DNA of 8,645 bases from Acidimicrobiaceae bacterium (GCA_003476595.1 DMTU01000342.1:13981-22625), one strand, 5' to 3'. Shown: positions 1-6,400, counted from the first letter of the stretch. Numbers and translations are program-made. Notes: generated from the sequence alone by a model not told the origin.

Positions 1-1599
1 CAGAGCCTGCGCTCCGCCGCCAGCATCTGCCTCGGCGCCAAGTACCCGATCGCCATCTACTGGGGCGACGAGCTGACGCTGCTGTACAACGAGGCGTGGA
101 GCGTGATCCCCGGCGACAAGCACCCGTGGGCGCTCGGGAAGCCGGCCCGCGCGGTGTGGCCCGACATCTGGGACATCGTCGGGCCGGAGTTCGAGGAAGC
201 GCTCCAGGGCAGAGGCATGTGGGTGGCGGACCGCCTGCTGCCGATGGAGCGGCGCGGGTACCTCGAGGAGACCTACTTCAACTACAACCTGAGCCCGATC
301 ACGGCCGAGGACGGCCGCATCGAAGGCGTGTTCAACGCCGGGATGGAGACCACGAGCCGGGTCGTCGCCGCCCGCCACCAGCGGGTCCTGATCGACCTGA
401 TCGCCGAGACCGCATCGGCCACGACGGTCGGCGAGGCCTTCGCCGGCGCCGTCGAGGCCCTGGCCGGTCACCGCGAGGTCGCCCCGTTCGCCGTGCTGTA
501 CCGGCTCGACGACGGGGTCGCGCACCTCACCGGCACCACCGGCGTGGCCGCCGGCGGGGAGGGCACGGGTGCGTCGGTCCGGCTCGGCGTCGATGCCGAC
601 CCGTGGCGGATCCAGGAGGCGATCGAGCGACGTCGCGCCGCGGTGGTCGAGGACGTCGGCCGCTTCGCCGAGGTGCACGCACACGAGGGGTGGCCCGAGG
701 CCGCCCACACGGCGGTGACGCTGCCGGTCGTCCGCTCCCGGCGCCGGAAGCGTCGCGTCGAGGGCGTCCTGGTGGTGGGCGTCCCGCCCGGGCTGCGCAT
801 CGACCCCCAGCACCAGGAGTTCCACGCCGCCCTCGCCGACCGCTTCGCCCTCTCGGTGCTCGACGCCCGCCGGGAGGAGGAGGAGCGGCGCATGTTCGAG
901 ATCGAGCACCGCATCGCCGAGACCCTCCAGCAGAGCCTCATCCCCGCGCTGCCCGAGCTCGACCACGTCGACCTCGCCGGCTGCTACCTGCCCGGCACCG
1001 AGGGCCTCGAGGTCGGCGGTGACTGGTACGACGCCATCCCGCTGCCCGACGGCAGCGTCACCCTGGTCATCGGCGACGTGGTCGGCAAGGGCGTGGCCGC
1101 GGCTGCCCAGATGGGCCAGCTCCGCAACGCCCTGCGCGCCTACGTCCTCGAGGGGTTCTCGCCGGGGGCGGTCCTCAGCAAGCTCAACCACCTCACCCTC
1201 TCCCTGTCCGGATCGACCTTCGCGACGCTGCTCGTCCTGCGCTACGAACCGGGGGACCACACGGTCCAGTGGTGCCGGGCCGGCCACCTCCCGGCCCTGG
1301 TGCGACGTGCGGACGGCACCGTCGAGCTGCTCGACGGCGACGGATCCCCGCCCATCGGGGTGTTCGAGGGCGTGACCTTCCGGGAGTCCCAGCGCCGGTT
1401 GCAGCCGGACGACGTCGTGGTGCTCTACACCGACGGTCTCGTCGAGAAGCCGGGCGAGGACATCGACGTCAGCATCGACCAGCTGGCGCATCGGGTCGGC
1501 GCACTGCCCGTCGGCGCCGGGTTCCTCGACGCGATCGTGGCGCCGCTGGCCGACACCGACCGGCGCGACGACGTCGCGGTGCTCGTCCTCAGCACCTGA
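1..1599 (+). CDS. PAS-GAF-SpoIIE/PP2C-type serine/threonine phosphatase (5' end missing)
   Basis: The frame is open from base 1, and the translation before the first possible start (GTG at 103) is clearly PAS sequence, so the gene begins outside the window. 532 residues are visible. Residues 1 to about 118 form a PAS domain of the type found in hybrid sensor kinases (NEAW, then GDKHPWALGKPARAVWPDIW, then a GYLEETYFNYNLSPI block and GVFNAGMETT). Residues from about 125 to 285 look like a GAF domain, followed by a short amphipathic helix (RIAETLQQSLIP). The SpoIIE/RsbU phosphatase domain fills the rest, with its metal-binding motifs present: GGDWYD 339-344, GDVVGKG from 358, YTDG 476-479 and the terminal DD at 523-524. 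By family, such proteins dephosphorylate anti-anti-sigma factors in response to a ligand or redox signal sensed by PAS/GAF. The protein is probably cytosolic, as no membrane segment is visible. No anti-sigma or STAS gene lies beside it, so its target is unknown. The domain call is firm; the signal is not. Confidence 0.9.
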   Translation, partial: QSLRSAASICLGAKYPIAIYWGDELTLLYNEAWSVIPGDKHPWALGKPARAVWPDIWDIVGPEFEEALQGRGMWVADRLLPMERRGYLEETYFNYNLSPITAEDGRIEGVFNAGMETTSRVVAARHQRVLIDLIAETASATTVGEAFAGAVEALAGHREVAPFAVLYRLDDGVAHLTGTTGVAAGGEGTGASVRLGVDADPWRIQEAIERRRAAVVEDVGRFAEVHAHEGWPEAAHTAVTLPVVRSRRRKRRVEGVLVVGVPPGLRIDPQHQEFHAALADRFALSVLDARREEEERRMFEIEHRIAETLQQSLIPALPELDHVDLAGCYLPGTEGLEVGGDWYDAIPLPDGSVTLVIGDVVGKGVAAAAQMGQLRNALRAYVLEGFSPGAVLSKLNHLTLSLSGSTFATLLVLRYEPGDHTVQWCRAGHLPALVRRADGTVELLDGDGSPPIGVFEGVTFRESQRRLQPDDVVVLYTDGLVEKPGEDIDVSIDQLAHRVGALPVGAGFLDAIVAPLADTDRRDDVAVLVLST

Positions 1600-1615
1600 G
1601 CCGTCGGCGGCTCAG
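1596..1615. terminator. Putative bidirectional terminator hairpin between convergent genes
   Basis: CTGAGCCG (1596-1603) pairs perfectly with CGGCTCAG (1608-1615) around a TCGG loop, giving an 8-bp stem. It occupies the whole gap between the phosphatase and rhomboid genes. The left arm contains the plus-strand TGA stop (1597-1599), and the right arm contains the minus-strand TGA stop (read 1614-1612). Being palindromic, it would form in both transcripts. No T-tract follows on either side, so classical intrinsic termination is not assured. U-tract-free hairpins are, however, commonly proposed as terminators in GC-rich actinobacteria. It could equally protect 3' ends. Confidence 0.6.
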
Positions 1616-2466
1616 CCCCCGGGCCGCCACCGCCGGTACTCGTGGACGGGACCGACGCCGCCGGTGGAGTCCCAGTGGTGGGGGGACATCTGGTCCTGGT
1701 AGCGGTGCCGCCACGCCGCCTTCTGCGCCGCGCGCATCGAACGGACGAGCACGCCGATCGCCACGCCGAAGACGAAGCCGCCGACGTGCGCGGCCCAGGC
1801 CACGCCGGAGTTCGGGCTGGTGAAGAACTGGAGCACGAACCAGACGCCGAGCAGCCACTTGGCCTTGATGGTGGCCAGGATCGGGAAGCCCAGCAGCACG
1901 ATCGTGCGCACGGGCGCGTTCGGGAACCAGATCAGGTACGCACCCATCACCGCAGCGACCGCCCCGGAGGCGCCCACGACGGGGATCGTGCTGTCGGGCT
2001 GGAGGGCGACGTGGGTGACGAGCGCCGCGACCCCGCCGACCAGGTAGAAGAGCAGGTACCGGACGGCGCCGAGGTGGTCCTCGATGTTGTTCCCGAAGAT
2101 CCACAGGTAGAGCATGTTCGAGCCGATGTGCATCAGCCCGCCGTGGAAGAACATCGACGCCAGGGCCGAGAGCCAGATGGACTTGTCCGGCACGCCCTGC
2201 GGGGCGTCGTCGCCACCGATCCCGCACGACTCCGGGTCACCGCCGACGGCCCCGAAGGTGGCCTCGAGCTCCGGTGTGGTGAGGGGTCGCTGCTGGGTGA
2301 GCTCGCAGGGGATGGCGGCGTTCTCGATGTTGAACACCAGGTCGTCGATCGGCTCCCGCTGGGGCTCCTCCTGCCAGAGGAACCAGGCGCCGACGCAGGC
2401 GAGGATCAACAGCAAGGTGACCACGGGGCGTCGGCTCGTGGGGTTCACGTCCTTGAGCGGGAGCAC
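1612..2466 (-). CDS. Rhomboid-family intramembrane serine protease
   Basis: 284 residues with the rhomboid fold. There are about six membrane segments (roughly 14-31, 98-124, 133-155, 162-180, 187-214, 220-242). The catalytic serine is S167 in GASG, the histidine is H227 in AAHVGG, and H113-xxx-N117 matches the oxyanion-side His and Asn of GlpG. Rhomboids cut transmembrane segments of other proteins within the membrane; the substrate here cannot be told. Between segments 1 and 2 lies a long loop (about 32-97), predicted outside the cytoplasm, with two cysteines (C54, C81) that might form a disulfide. The C-terminal tail of about 40 residues is basic and aromatic. I chose the GTG start at 2466 because MLPLKDVNPTSRRPVVT is a typical rhomboid beginning and a -10 box sits exactly 7 bases upstream. 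The same frame stays open far upstream, but that part is antisense to other genes and shows no rhomboid features. The gene is a single transcription unit, divergent from the phasin-like gene. Confidence 0.92.
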   Translation of the reverse strand: MLPLKDVNPTSRRPVVTLLLILACVGAWFLWQEEPQREPIDDLVFNIENAAIPCELTQQRPLTTPELEATFGAVGGDPESCGIGGDDAPQGVPDKSIWLSALASMFFHGGLMHIGSNMLYLWIFGNNIEDHLGAVRYLLFYLVGGVAALVTHVALQPDSTIPVVGASGAVAAVMGAYLIWFPNAPVRTIVLLGFPILATIKAKWLLGVWFVLQFFTSPNSGVAWAAHVGGFVFGVAIGVLVRSMRAAQKAAWRHRYQDQMSPHHWDSTGGVGPVHEYRRWRPGG

Positions 2467-2472
2467 CGGCAG

Positions 2473-2501
2473 AGCGTAGGAGCGCCGTCCGGCACTTTCG
2501 C
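2473..2501 (-). promoter_or_regulatory. Putative leaderless promoter of the rhomboid gene
   Basis: Read on the minus strand, TACGCT (2478 to 2473) fits the actinobacterial -10 consensus TANNNT and lies at exactly -12 to -7 relative to the GTG start at 2466. Transcription would then begin at or next to the start codon. There is no Shine-Dalgarno sequence before the GTG, which agrees with a leaderless mRNA. With a 17-bp spacer the -35 region is GCGAAA (2501 to 2496), only a partial match to TTGACA. Transcript mapping would be needed to confirm it. Confidence 0.6.
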
Positions 2502-2524
2502 CCCCCGCCGTGCTGTCGTAGCCT
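2496..2524 (+). promoter_or_regulatory. Putative leaderless promoter of the phasin-like gene and downstream operon
   Basis: TAGCCT (2519-2524) matches TANNNT and sits at -12 to -7 relative to the ATG at 2531, as expected if the mRNA starts on the A of the start codon. No Shine-Dalgarno sequence is visible in the bases before the ATG. A 17-bp spacer places the -35 region at TTTCGC (2496-2501), a weak match. This is the same hexamer used, on the other strand, by the rhomboid promoter. It is the only clear promoter seen for the plus-strand gene block that follows. Confidence 0.6.
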
Positions 2525-2530
2525 GCGCGG

Positions 2531-3094
2531 ATGGCCAAGAACCCCCTGATCAAGCGGTACCTCGATGCGGGGATGGCGTTCACGCAGATGACCCAGTCCC
2601 GCGCCGAGGCGATCGTGAAGGACCTCGTCAAGCAGGGCGAGGTGAAGTCGAAGCAGGCCGAGGACCTGATCGAGCAGATCGTCGAGCGTTCGAAGGCCAA
2701 CACCGAGGGCCTGCTCGAGATGGTCCGCTCCGAGGTCCGCGACCAGCTGGTGGCGCTCGGCCTGGTCGACGCACCGGACGCGGGCACCCCCGCCCCCACC
2801 CCGACGGCGCAGGCCGCGCCGGCGAAGACCGGCGCGACCGGCACGACCGAGGCCGCCGCCGAGCGGTCCGCCACGAAGAAGGCCGCCACGAAGAAGCGGG
2901 CCACGGCGAAGAAGGCCGCCACGGCCAAGAAGGCGGCCGCCAAGAAGCGGACCACCAAGAAGGCCGCGGCCAAGCGGACCACGGCGAAGAAGGCGGCGAC
3001 CACGAAGAAGGCGCCGGCGCGCAAGGCCGCCACGACGAAGGCCACCGCCAAGAAGGCCGCTCCCGGGTCCGCCGGGAGCCCGTCGGCTTCGTAG
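2531..3094 (+). CDS. Phasin-like protein with a histone-H1-like lysine-rich C-terminal tail
   Basis: 187 residues in two parts. Residues 1 to about 78 are helical and resemble the actinobacterial 'phasin family' or PHA-synthesis-regulator domain: AEAIVKDLVKQGEVKSKQAEDLIEQIVERSKAN, then LLEMVRSEVRDQLVALGL. Residues 79-110 are a Pro/Ala/Thr linker. Residues 112-177 carry 26 Lys/Arg among 66, almost all the rest being Ala and Thr, in KKAA/TAKKAA repeats like those of bacterial H1-like proteins. Residues 178-187 are a neutral PGSAGSPSAS end. The tail would bind DNA, RNA or polyphosphate electrostatically. The N-terminal domain suggests oligomerisation or granule-surface binding; I cannot say whether PHA granules are involved. 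It has no signal peptide or membrane segment. The gene has its own apparent leaderless promoter and ends 6 bases before tlyA, so it probably heads that operon. The start is supported by the -10 spacing and by the fold beginning there. Function is inferred from composition and weak family resemblance. Confidence 0.8.
   Translation: MAKNPLIKRYLDAGMAFTQMTQSRAEAIVKDLVKQGEVKSKQAEDLIEQIVERSKANTEGLLEMVRSEVRDQLVALGLVDAPDAGTPAPTPTAQAAPAKTGATGTTEAAAERSATKKAATKKRATAKKAATAKKAAAKKRTTKKAAAKRTTAKKAATTKKAPARKAATTKATAKKAAPGSAGSPSAS
2864..3061 (+). repeat. Degenerate coding repeat: Lys/Ala/Thr-rich tail
   Basis: This stretch encodes residues 112-177 of the phasin-like protein as imperfect short units of the type T/A-A-K-K-A-A. 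At DNA level they appear as repeated GCCACG, AAGAAG and GCCGCC blocks. The unit length varies and the codons differ between copies, so it is a low-complexity coding repeat, not a strict tandem array. Lysine is nearly always AAG, as expected in a GC-rich genome. Such regions expand and contract easily, so tail length may differ between strains. Confidence 0.8.
3059..3079 (+). promoter_or_regulatory. GC-rich hairpin at the phasin-like gene end, just before tlyA
   Basis: GCTCCCGG (3059-3066) and CCGGGAGC (3072-3079) form a perfect 8-bp stem with a 5-base loop. It lies inside the last codons of the phasin-like gene, 21 bases before the tlyA ATG, and has no T-tract after it. It might lower read-through into tlyA, set an mRNA processing point, or affect tlyA translation. 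GC-rich sequence makes chance stems fairly common, so the role is tentative. Confidence 0.4.
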
Positions 3095-3098
3095 GAGG
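3093..3098 (+). promoter_or_regulatory. Ribosome binding site of tlyA overlapping the upstream stop codon
   Basis: A perfect AGGAGG lies at 3093-3098. Its first two bases are the last two of the upstream TAG stop (3092-3094). Only two bases (CC) separate it from the ATG at 3101, much closer than the usual 5-9. The ATG is still the best start, because the S4 domain begins almost at once and no ATG or GTG start follows in frame before it. A ribosome ending the phasin-like gene would sit on this site, which suggests translational coupling. Confidence 0.6.
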
Positions 3099-3100
3099 CC

Positions 3101-3940
3101 ATGACCTCCGGCGCCCGGCGGCGACTCGACCTCGAGCTGCTCCGGCGCGGCCTCACCGAGAGCCGGCAGCAGGCGCGCCACCTGATCGATGCGGGGCGGG
3201 TGCTCGTGTCCAACGCGCCGGCCGACAAGGCCGGCCGCCTCGTCGCGCCCGGGGAGCCGATCCGCGTGCTCGGTCCGCCCGCTCGGTACGTGGGGCGGGG
3301 CGGGGAGAAGCTGGCGGGCGCGCTGGCCCGGTTCGATCTCGACCCCACCGGTGTCCGGGCCCTCGACGCCGGCGCCTCGACCGGGGGCTTCACCGATGCC
3401 CTGCTGCAGGCGGGGGCCACATCCGTGGTGGCCGTCGACGTCGGCCGGGCCCAGCTGCACGAGCGGTTGCGGGCCGACGAGCGGGTCGACGTCCGGGAGC
3501 AGACCGACATCCGCACCGTGCGCGCCGACGACATCGGCGGCCCGGTCGATGTCGTGGTCGCCGACCTGTCGTTCATCTCGCTCCACGCCGTGATCACGTC
3601 GTTGCTCGACCTGCTCGCGCCGGGGGGTGACCTCGTGGTGCTCGTGAAGCCGCAGTTCGAAGCGGGCCGGGCCGAGGTCTCCCGGGGACGGGGCGTGATC
3701 CGCGACCCGCGGGTCTGGCGGCGGGTGCTCGGCGAGGTGATGGTCGCCATCGGCGAGGCCGGAGGCGCCATCATGGACGCCATGGTCTCCCCCCTCCGCG
3801 GGGCGGACGGCAACGCCGAGTTCCTCGTGCACGTCCGCCGCCCCGAACACGGTCGCGACCCGCACGACGGTGCGGCCGCCGGGCGCGGGCTGGACCTCGA
3901 CGCGCTCGTCTCCGAGGCCGCCGGGGAGGCCGGAGCCTGA
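3101..3940 (+). CDS. tlyA: TlyA family 16S/23S rRNA (cytidine-2'-O)-methyltransferase
   Basis: 279 residues, near the usual length of about 270. An N-terminal S4 RNA-binding domain (about 7-60, RLDLELLRRGLTESRQQARHL) leads through a short linker (RYVGRGGEK, 62-70) into a Rossmann methyltransferase. The SAM-binding motif LDAGASTGGFTD is at 88-99. Residues K70, D155, K183 and E240 line up with the catalytic K-D-K-E set described for the mycobacterial enzyme. In M. tuberculosis, TlyA uses SAM to methylate the 2'-O of C1409 in 16S and C1920 in 23S rRNA, and its loss gives capreomycin resistance. The same sites are likely here but not proven. The mycobacterial linker RAWV corresponds to ARYV here, and the common Ser after it is Gly. 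The C-terminal 30 residues or so are an Ala/Gly-rich extension beyond the fold. The stop overlaps the nadK start by one base. Confidence 0.95.
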   Translation: MTSGARRRLDLELLRRGLTESRQQARHLIDAGRVLVSNAPADKAGRLVAPGEPIRVLGPPARYVGRGGEKLAGALARFDLDPTGVRALDAGASTGGFTDALLQAGATSVVAVDVGRAQLHERLRADERVDVREQTDIRTVRADDIGGPVDVVVADLSFISLHAVITSLLDLLAPGGDLVVLVKPQFEAGRAEVSRGRGVIRDPRVWRRVLGEVMVAIGEAGGAIMDAMVSPLRGADGNAEFLVHVRRPEHGRDPHDGAAAGRGLDLDALVSEAAGEAGA

Positions 3941-4788
3941 TGGTCACGGCCGGATTCATCCTGCACAGCGAGCGCGATCGCGCCGCGTCCATCACCCACG
4001 ACCTGGCCACGTGGCTGCTCCAGCGCGGCCACGACGTGCGGATGCCCACCGACGACGCGGAGCGACTCGGCCTGGGGGACCACGGCGTGCCCGAGGACCG
4101 CTTCGCCGACGGGCTCGACGTCGCCGTGAGCCTCGGCGGTGACGGCACGATGCTGCGCACCGTGGAGCTGGTGGCCGACAGCGGCATCCCGGTGATCGGC
4201 ATCAACGTGGGCCAGCTCGGCTACCTGACCGAGGTCGATCCGGCCGGCGCACGGATGGCGATCAAGCGCTACCTGTCCGGGGCCTACGAGATCGAGGAGC
4301 GCATGCTCCTCTCGGCCCGCATCGAGGGGCGCGAGTCCTCCGAGCACGTGGCGCTCAACGAGGCGGTCATCGAGAAGACGCCCTCCGGCCACACCGTCCG
4401 CCTCGCGGTCAGCGTCGACGGCGAGTACTTCACGACCTACGCCGCCGACGGCCTCATCGTGGCGACCCCCACCGGGTCAACGGCGTACTCGTTCTCGGCC
4501 CGGGGGCCCATCGTGGCGCCCATGCACCGCTGCCTGGTGCTCACGCCGGTGTCACCGCACATGCTGTTCGACCGCACGCTCGTGCTCGACCCGCACTCCA
4601 CGTTGCACCTGGAGGTCGTCGGGCACCGGCCCGCCACGGTCTCCGCCGACGGCCGCAACCTCGGCACGCTCCACCCCGGCGACGCGCTCAGCTGCACCGC
4701 CAGCCCCCGCACGGCGCGGCTCGTCACGTTCGGCGAGCACGACTTCCTCGCGATCCTCAAGACCAAGTTCGGGCTGTCCGACCGATGA
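3940..4788 (+). CDS. nadK: NAD kinase (ATP- or polyphosphate-dependent)
   Basis: 282 residues, a normal length. The enzyme phosphorylates NAD+ at the 2' position of its adenosine ribose to make NADP+ in the cytosol. The GGDGT motif is at 66-70, with D68 as the expected catalytic aspartate. The NE motif is at 140-141, and the second conserved block, DGLIVATPTGSTAY, is at 170-183. Just after it the usual SAGGP reads SARGP, with Arg at 188. The C-terminal part (TPVSPHMLFDRTLVL and a VSADGRN loop) is typical. The ATG at 3940 shares its A with the tlyA TGA stop. GGAG at 3932-3935 and GGGGAGG at 3923-3929 are possible ribosome sites inside tlyA. The overlap implies that both proteins are made from one mRNA by coupled translation. 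The same tlyA-nadK-recN order occurs in M. tuberculosis. The phosphoryl donor cannot be decided from sequence. Confidence 0.96.
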   Translation: MVTAGFILHSERDRAASITHDLATWLLQRGHDVRMPTDDAERLGLGDHGVPEDRFADGLDVAVSLGGDGTMLRTVELVADSGIPVIGINVGQLGYLTEVDPAGARMAIKRYLSGAYEIEERMLLSARIEGRESSEHVALNEAVIEKTPSGHTVRLAVSVDGEYFTTYAADGLIVATPTGSTAYSFSARGPIVAPMHRCLVLTPVSPHMLFDRTLVLDPHSTLHLEVVGHRPATVSADGRNLGTLHPGDALSCTASPRTARLVTFGEHDFLAILKTKFGLSDR

Positions 4789-4798
4789 GGGACCCACG

Positions 4799-6400
4799 GT
4801 GATCGCCGAGCTGGCCGTGCGTGACCTCGGCGTGTTCGCCGATGCCCGACTCGTGCTCGACGAGGGCCTCACCGCCCTGACCGGGGAGACCGGTGCGGGC
4901 AAGTCGCTGGTCGTCGGGGCGATCCAGCTCCTGCTCGGCGCCCGCGCCGACGCCTCGGTGGTGCGCCCCGGCGCCGAGGAGGCCATCGTCGACGGCCGCT
5001 TCGTGACGGCCGAGGGCGAGGAGGTCGTCCTGTCGCGGGTGATCCCGGCCGCCACCGGCAGCCGCAGCCGGGCCTACGTCAACGGGCGGCCCGTCACCGT
5101 CGCCGAGCTGGCCGAGCGGGGCGGCGCGCTCGTCGAGCTGCACGGTCAGCACGCCCACCAGCAGCTCCTGCAGGCGTCCTCCCAGCGCCACGCGCTCGAC
5201 CGGTTCGCCGGCGTCGACCTGCAGCCGCTCCGCGACGCTCGGGCGCAGGTGGCCGCGATCTCGGCCCAGCTCGACGAGCTCGGCGGGGACGAGCGCAGCC
5301 GGGCCCGCGAGATCGATCTGCTCCGCTACCAGCTCACCGAGCTCGACGACGCCGCGCTCGAGGACCCCGACGAGGACGATCGCCTCGACGAGGAGGAGGA
5401 CCTGCTCGCCGACGCCGTCGCCCACCGGGATGCGGCCGCAGCAGCAGCCGAGGCCCTGGTCGGTGACGAGGGCGTCGCCCACCAGCTGCAGTCGGTCATC
5501 GGCCTGGTCGGCGGGCGCGCGCCCTTCGCCGAGCTCGAGGGCCGGCTGCGCTCCGCAGCCGCCGAGGTCACCGAGGCGGCCCACGACCTGCGCGACGTCG
5601 CGGAGGGCATCGCCGACGACCCCGAGCGCCTCGTGGCCATCCGTCAGCGCCGCCAGCTGCTCGCCGAGCTGCGCCGCAAGTACGGCGACACCCTCGCCGA
5701 GGTGCTGGACGAGCGCGAGGGCATCCGCCGCCGGCTGGACGAGCTGCTCGGCCACGACGCCCGGGCCGAGGCGCTCGAGGCCGAGCTGGCGAGCGCCCGG
5801 AAGGCGGAGGCCGCCGCGGCCGCCGCCGTGGCCAAGGCGCGCAAGGCGGCGGCGCCGGTGCTGGCCGGCGGCGTCGAGGAACGGCTCCGAGCCCTGGCCA
5901 TGCCGGCCGCGCGCGTGGAGGTCGTGGTCGAGGGCGACGGACCTGCCGACGACGTGCGCTTCCTGCTCGCCGCGAACCCCGGCGGTGCGCCGGCGCCGAT
6001 CTCCAAGGTCGCCTCCGGCGGCGAGCTGTCGCGCGCCACCCTGGCCCTGCGCCTCGAGCTCACCGCAGGGCCGCCGTCGCTCGTGTTCGACGAGGTGGAC
6101 GCCGGCATCGGCGGGGAGACCGCGTGGGCGGTCGCCACGGCACTGGCCGCCCTGGCGGGACGGCACCAGATCCTGGTCGTCACCCACCTCGCGCAGGTCG
6201 CGGCCTTCGCCGACCGCCAGCTGCGGGTCGCCAAGTCGGCGACCGACACCTCCACGACGGCCACCGTCACGGCCCTCGGTGACGACGCCCGGGTCGAGGA
6301 GATCGCCCGCATGCTCTCCGGCCAGCCGGAGAGCGACGCCGGCCGGGAGCACGCGCTCGAGCTGCTCGACGCCGCCGCCGAGGCTCGGAGGCAGGCGTGA
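4799..6400 (+). CDS. recN: DNA repair protein RecN (SMC-like ATPase)
   Basis: 533 residues, slightly shorter than the usual 550-590. Parts in order: Walker A GETGAGKS (29-36); Q-loop region ELHGQHAHQ (113-121); a long Ala/Glu/Arg-rich helical coiled-coil stretch (about 140-350) interrupted around 220-300 and containing the family KYG (294-296); ABC signature SGGELSR (406-412); Walker B LVFDEVDAG (428-436, D431 and E432); and the switch histidine in VTHLAQ (H463). RecN is a cohesin-like cytosolic ATPase that holds broken DNA together during recombinational repair of double-strand breaks. The start is a GTG at 4799, 10 bases after the nadK stop, with GAGG at 4787-4790 at good spacing; the upstream nadK stop lies in that site. 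I saw no LexA-type operator near the start, so expression probably follows the operon. The shorter length comes from a compact coiled coil; all ATPase motifs are intact. Confidence 0.96.
   Translation: MIAELAVRDLGVFADARLVLDEGLTALTGETGAGKSLVVGAIQLLLGARADASVVRPGAEEAIVDGRFVTAEGEEVVLSRVIPAATGSRSRAYVNGRPVTVAELAERGGALVELHGQHAHQQLLQASSQRHALDRFAGVDLQPLRDARAQVAAISAQLDELGGDERSRAREIDLLRYQLTELDDAALEDPDEDDRLDEEEDLLADAVAHRDAAAAAAEALVGDEGVAHQLQSVIGLVGGRAPFAELEGRLRSAAAEVTEAAHDLRDVAEGIADDPERLVAIRQRRQLLAELRRKYGDTLAEVLDEREGIRRRLDELLGHDARAEALEAELASARKAEAAAAAAVAKARKAAAPVLAGGVEERLRALAMPAARVEVVVEGDGPADDVRFLLAANPGGAPAPISKVASGGELSRATLALRLELTAGPPSLVFDEVDAGIGGETAWAVATALAALAGRHQILVVTHLAQVAAFADRQLRVAKSATDTSTTATVTALGDDARVEEIARMLSGQPESDAGREHALELLDAAAEARRQA
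6387..6391 (+). promoter_or_regulatory. Ribosome binding site fixing the GTG start of the steA-like gene
   Basis: GGAGG at 6387-6391 is 5 bases before the GTG at 6397, an ideal spacing. It lies within the last codons of recN. This supports the GTG start, which overlaps the recN TGA as GTGA. Confidence 0.7.

Noticed and set aside
103..105. GTG at 103 as the true start of the phosphatase gene
   Set aside because: The 34 codons before it, open to the window edge, continue the PAS domain (YWGDELTLLYNEAW), so the gene starts outside the window.
2864..3061. Repeats in the phasin-like gene as a CRISPR or strict tandem array
   Set aside because: The units are short, variable in length and in frame, and encode a Lys/Ala/Thr tail. 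There are no spacers of constant length.
1642..3630. Plus-strand 662-residue open frame across the rhomboid, phasin-like gene and tlyA
   Set aside because: The product is Arg/Gly/Asp/His-rich with no recognisable domain and runs antisense to the rhomboid catalytic residues. It is a GC-rich shadow frame.
2467..4392. Minus-strand frame continuing upstream of the rhomboid start to give a 926-residue reading frame
   Set aside because: It is antisense to the phasin-like gene, tlyA and part of nadK, all with clear motifs on the plus strand. The extension is low-complexity Arg/Ala/Ser sequence. The rhomboid proper starts at 2466 with a fitting -10 box.
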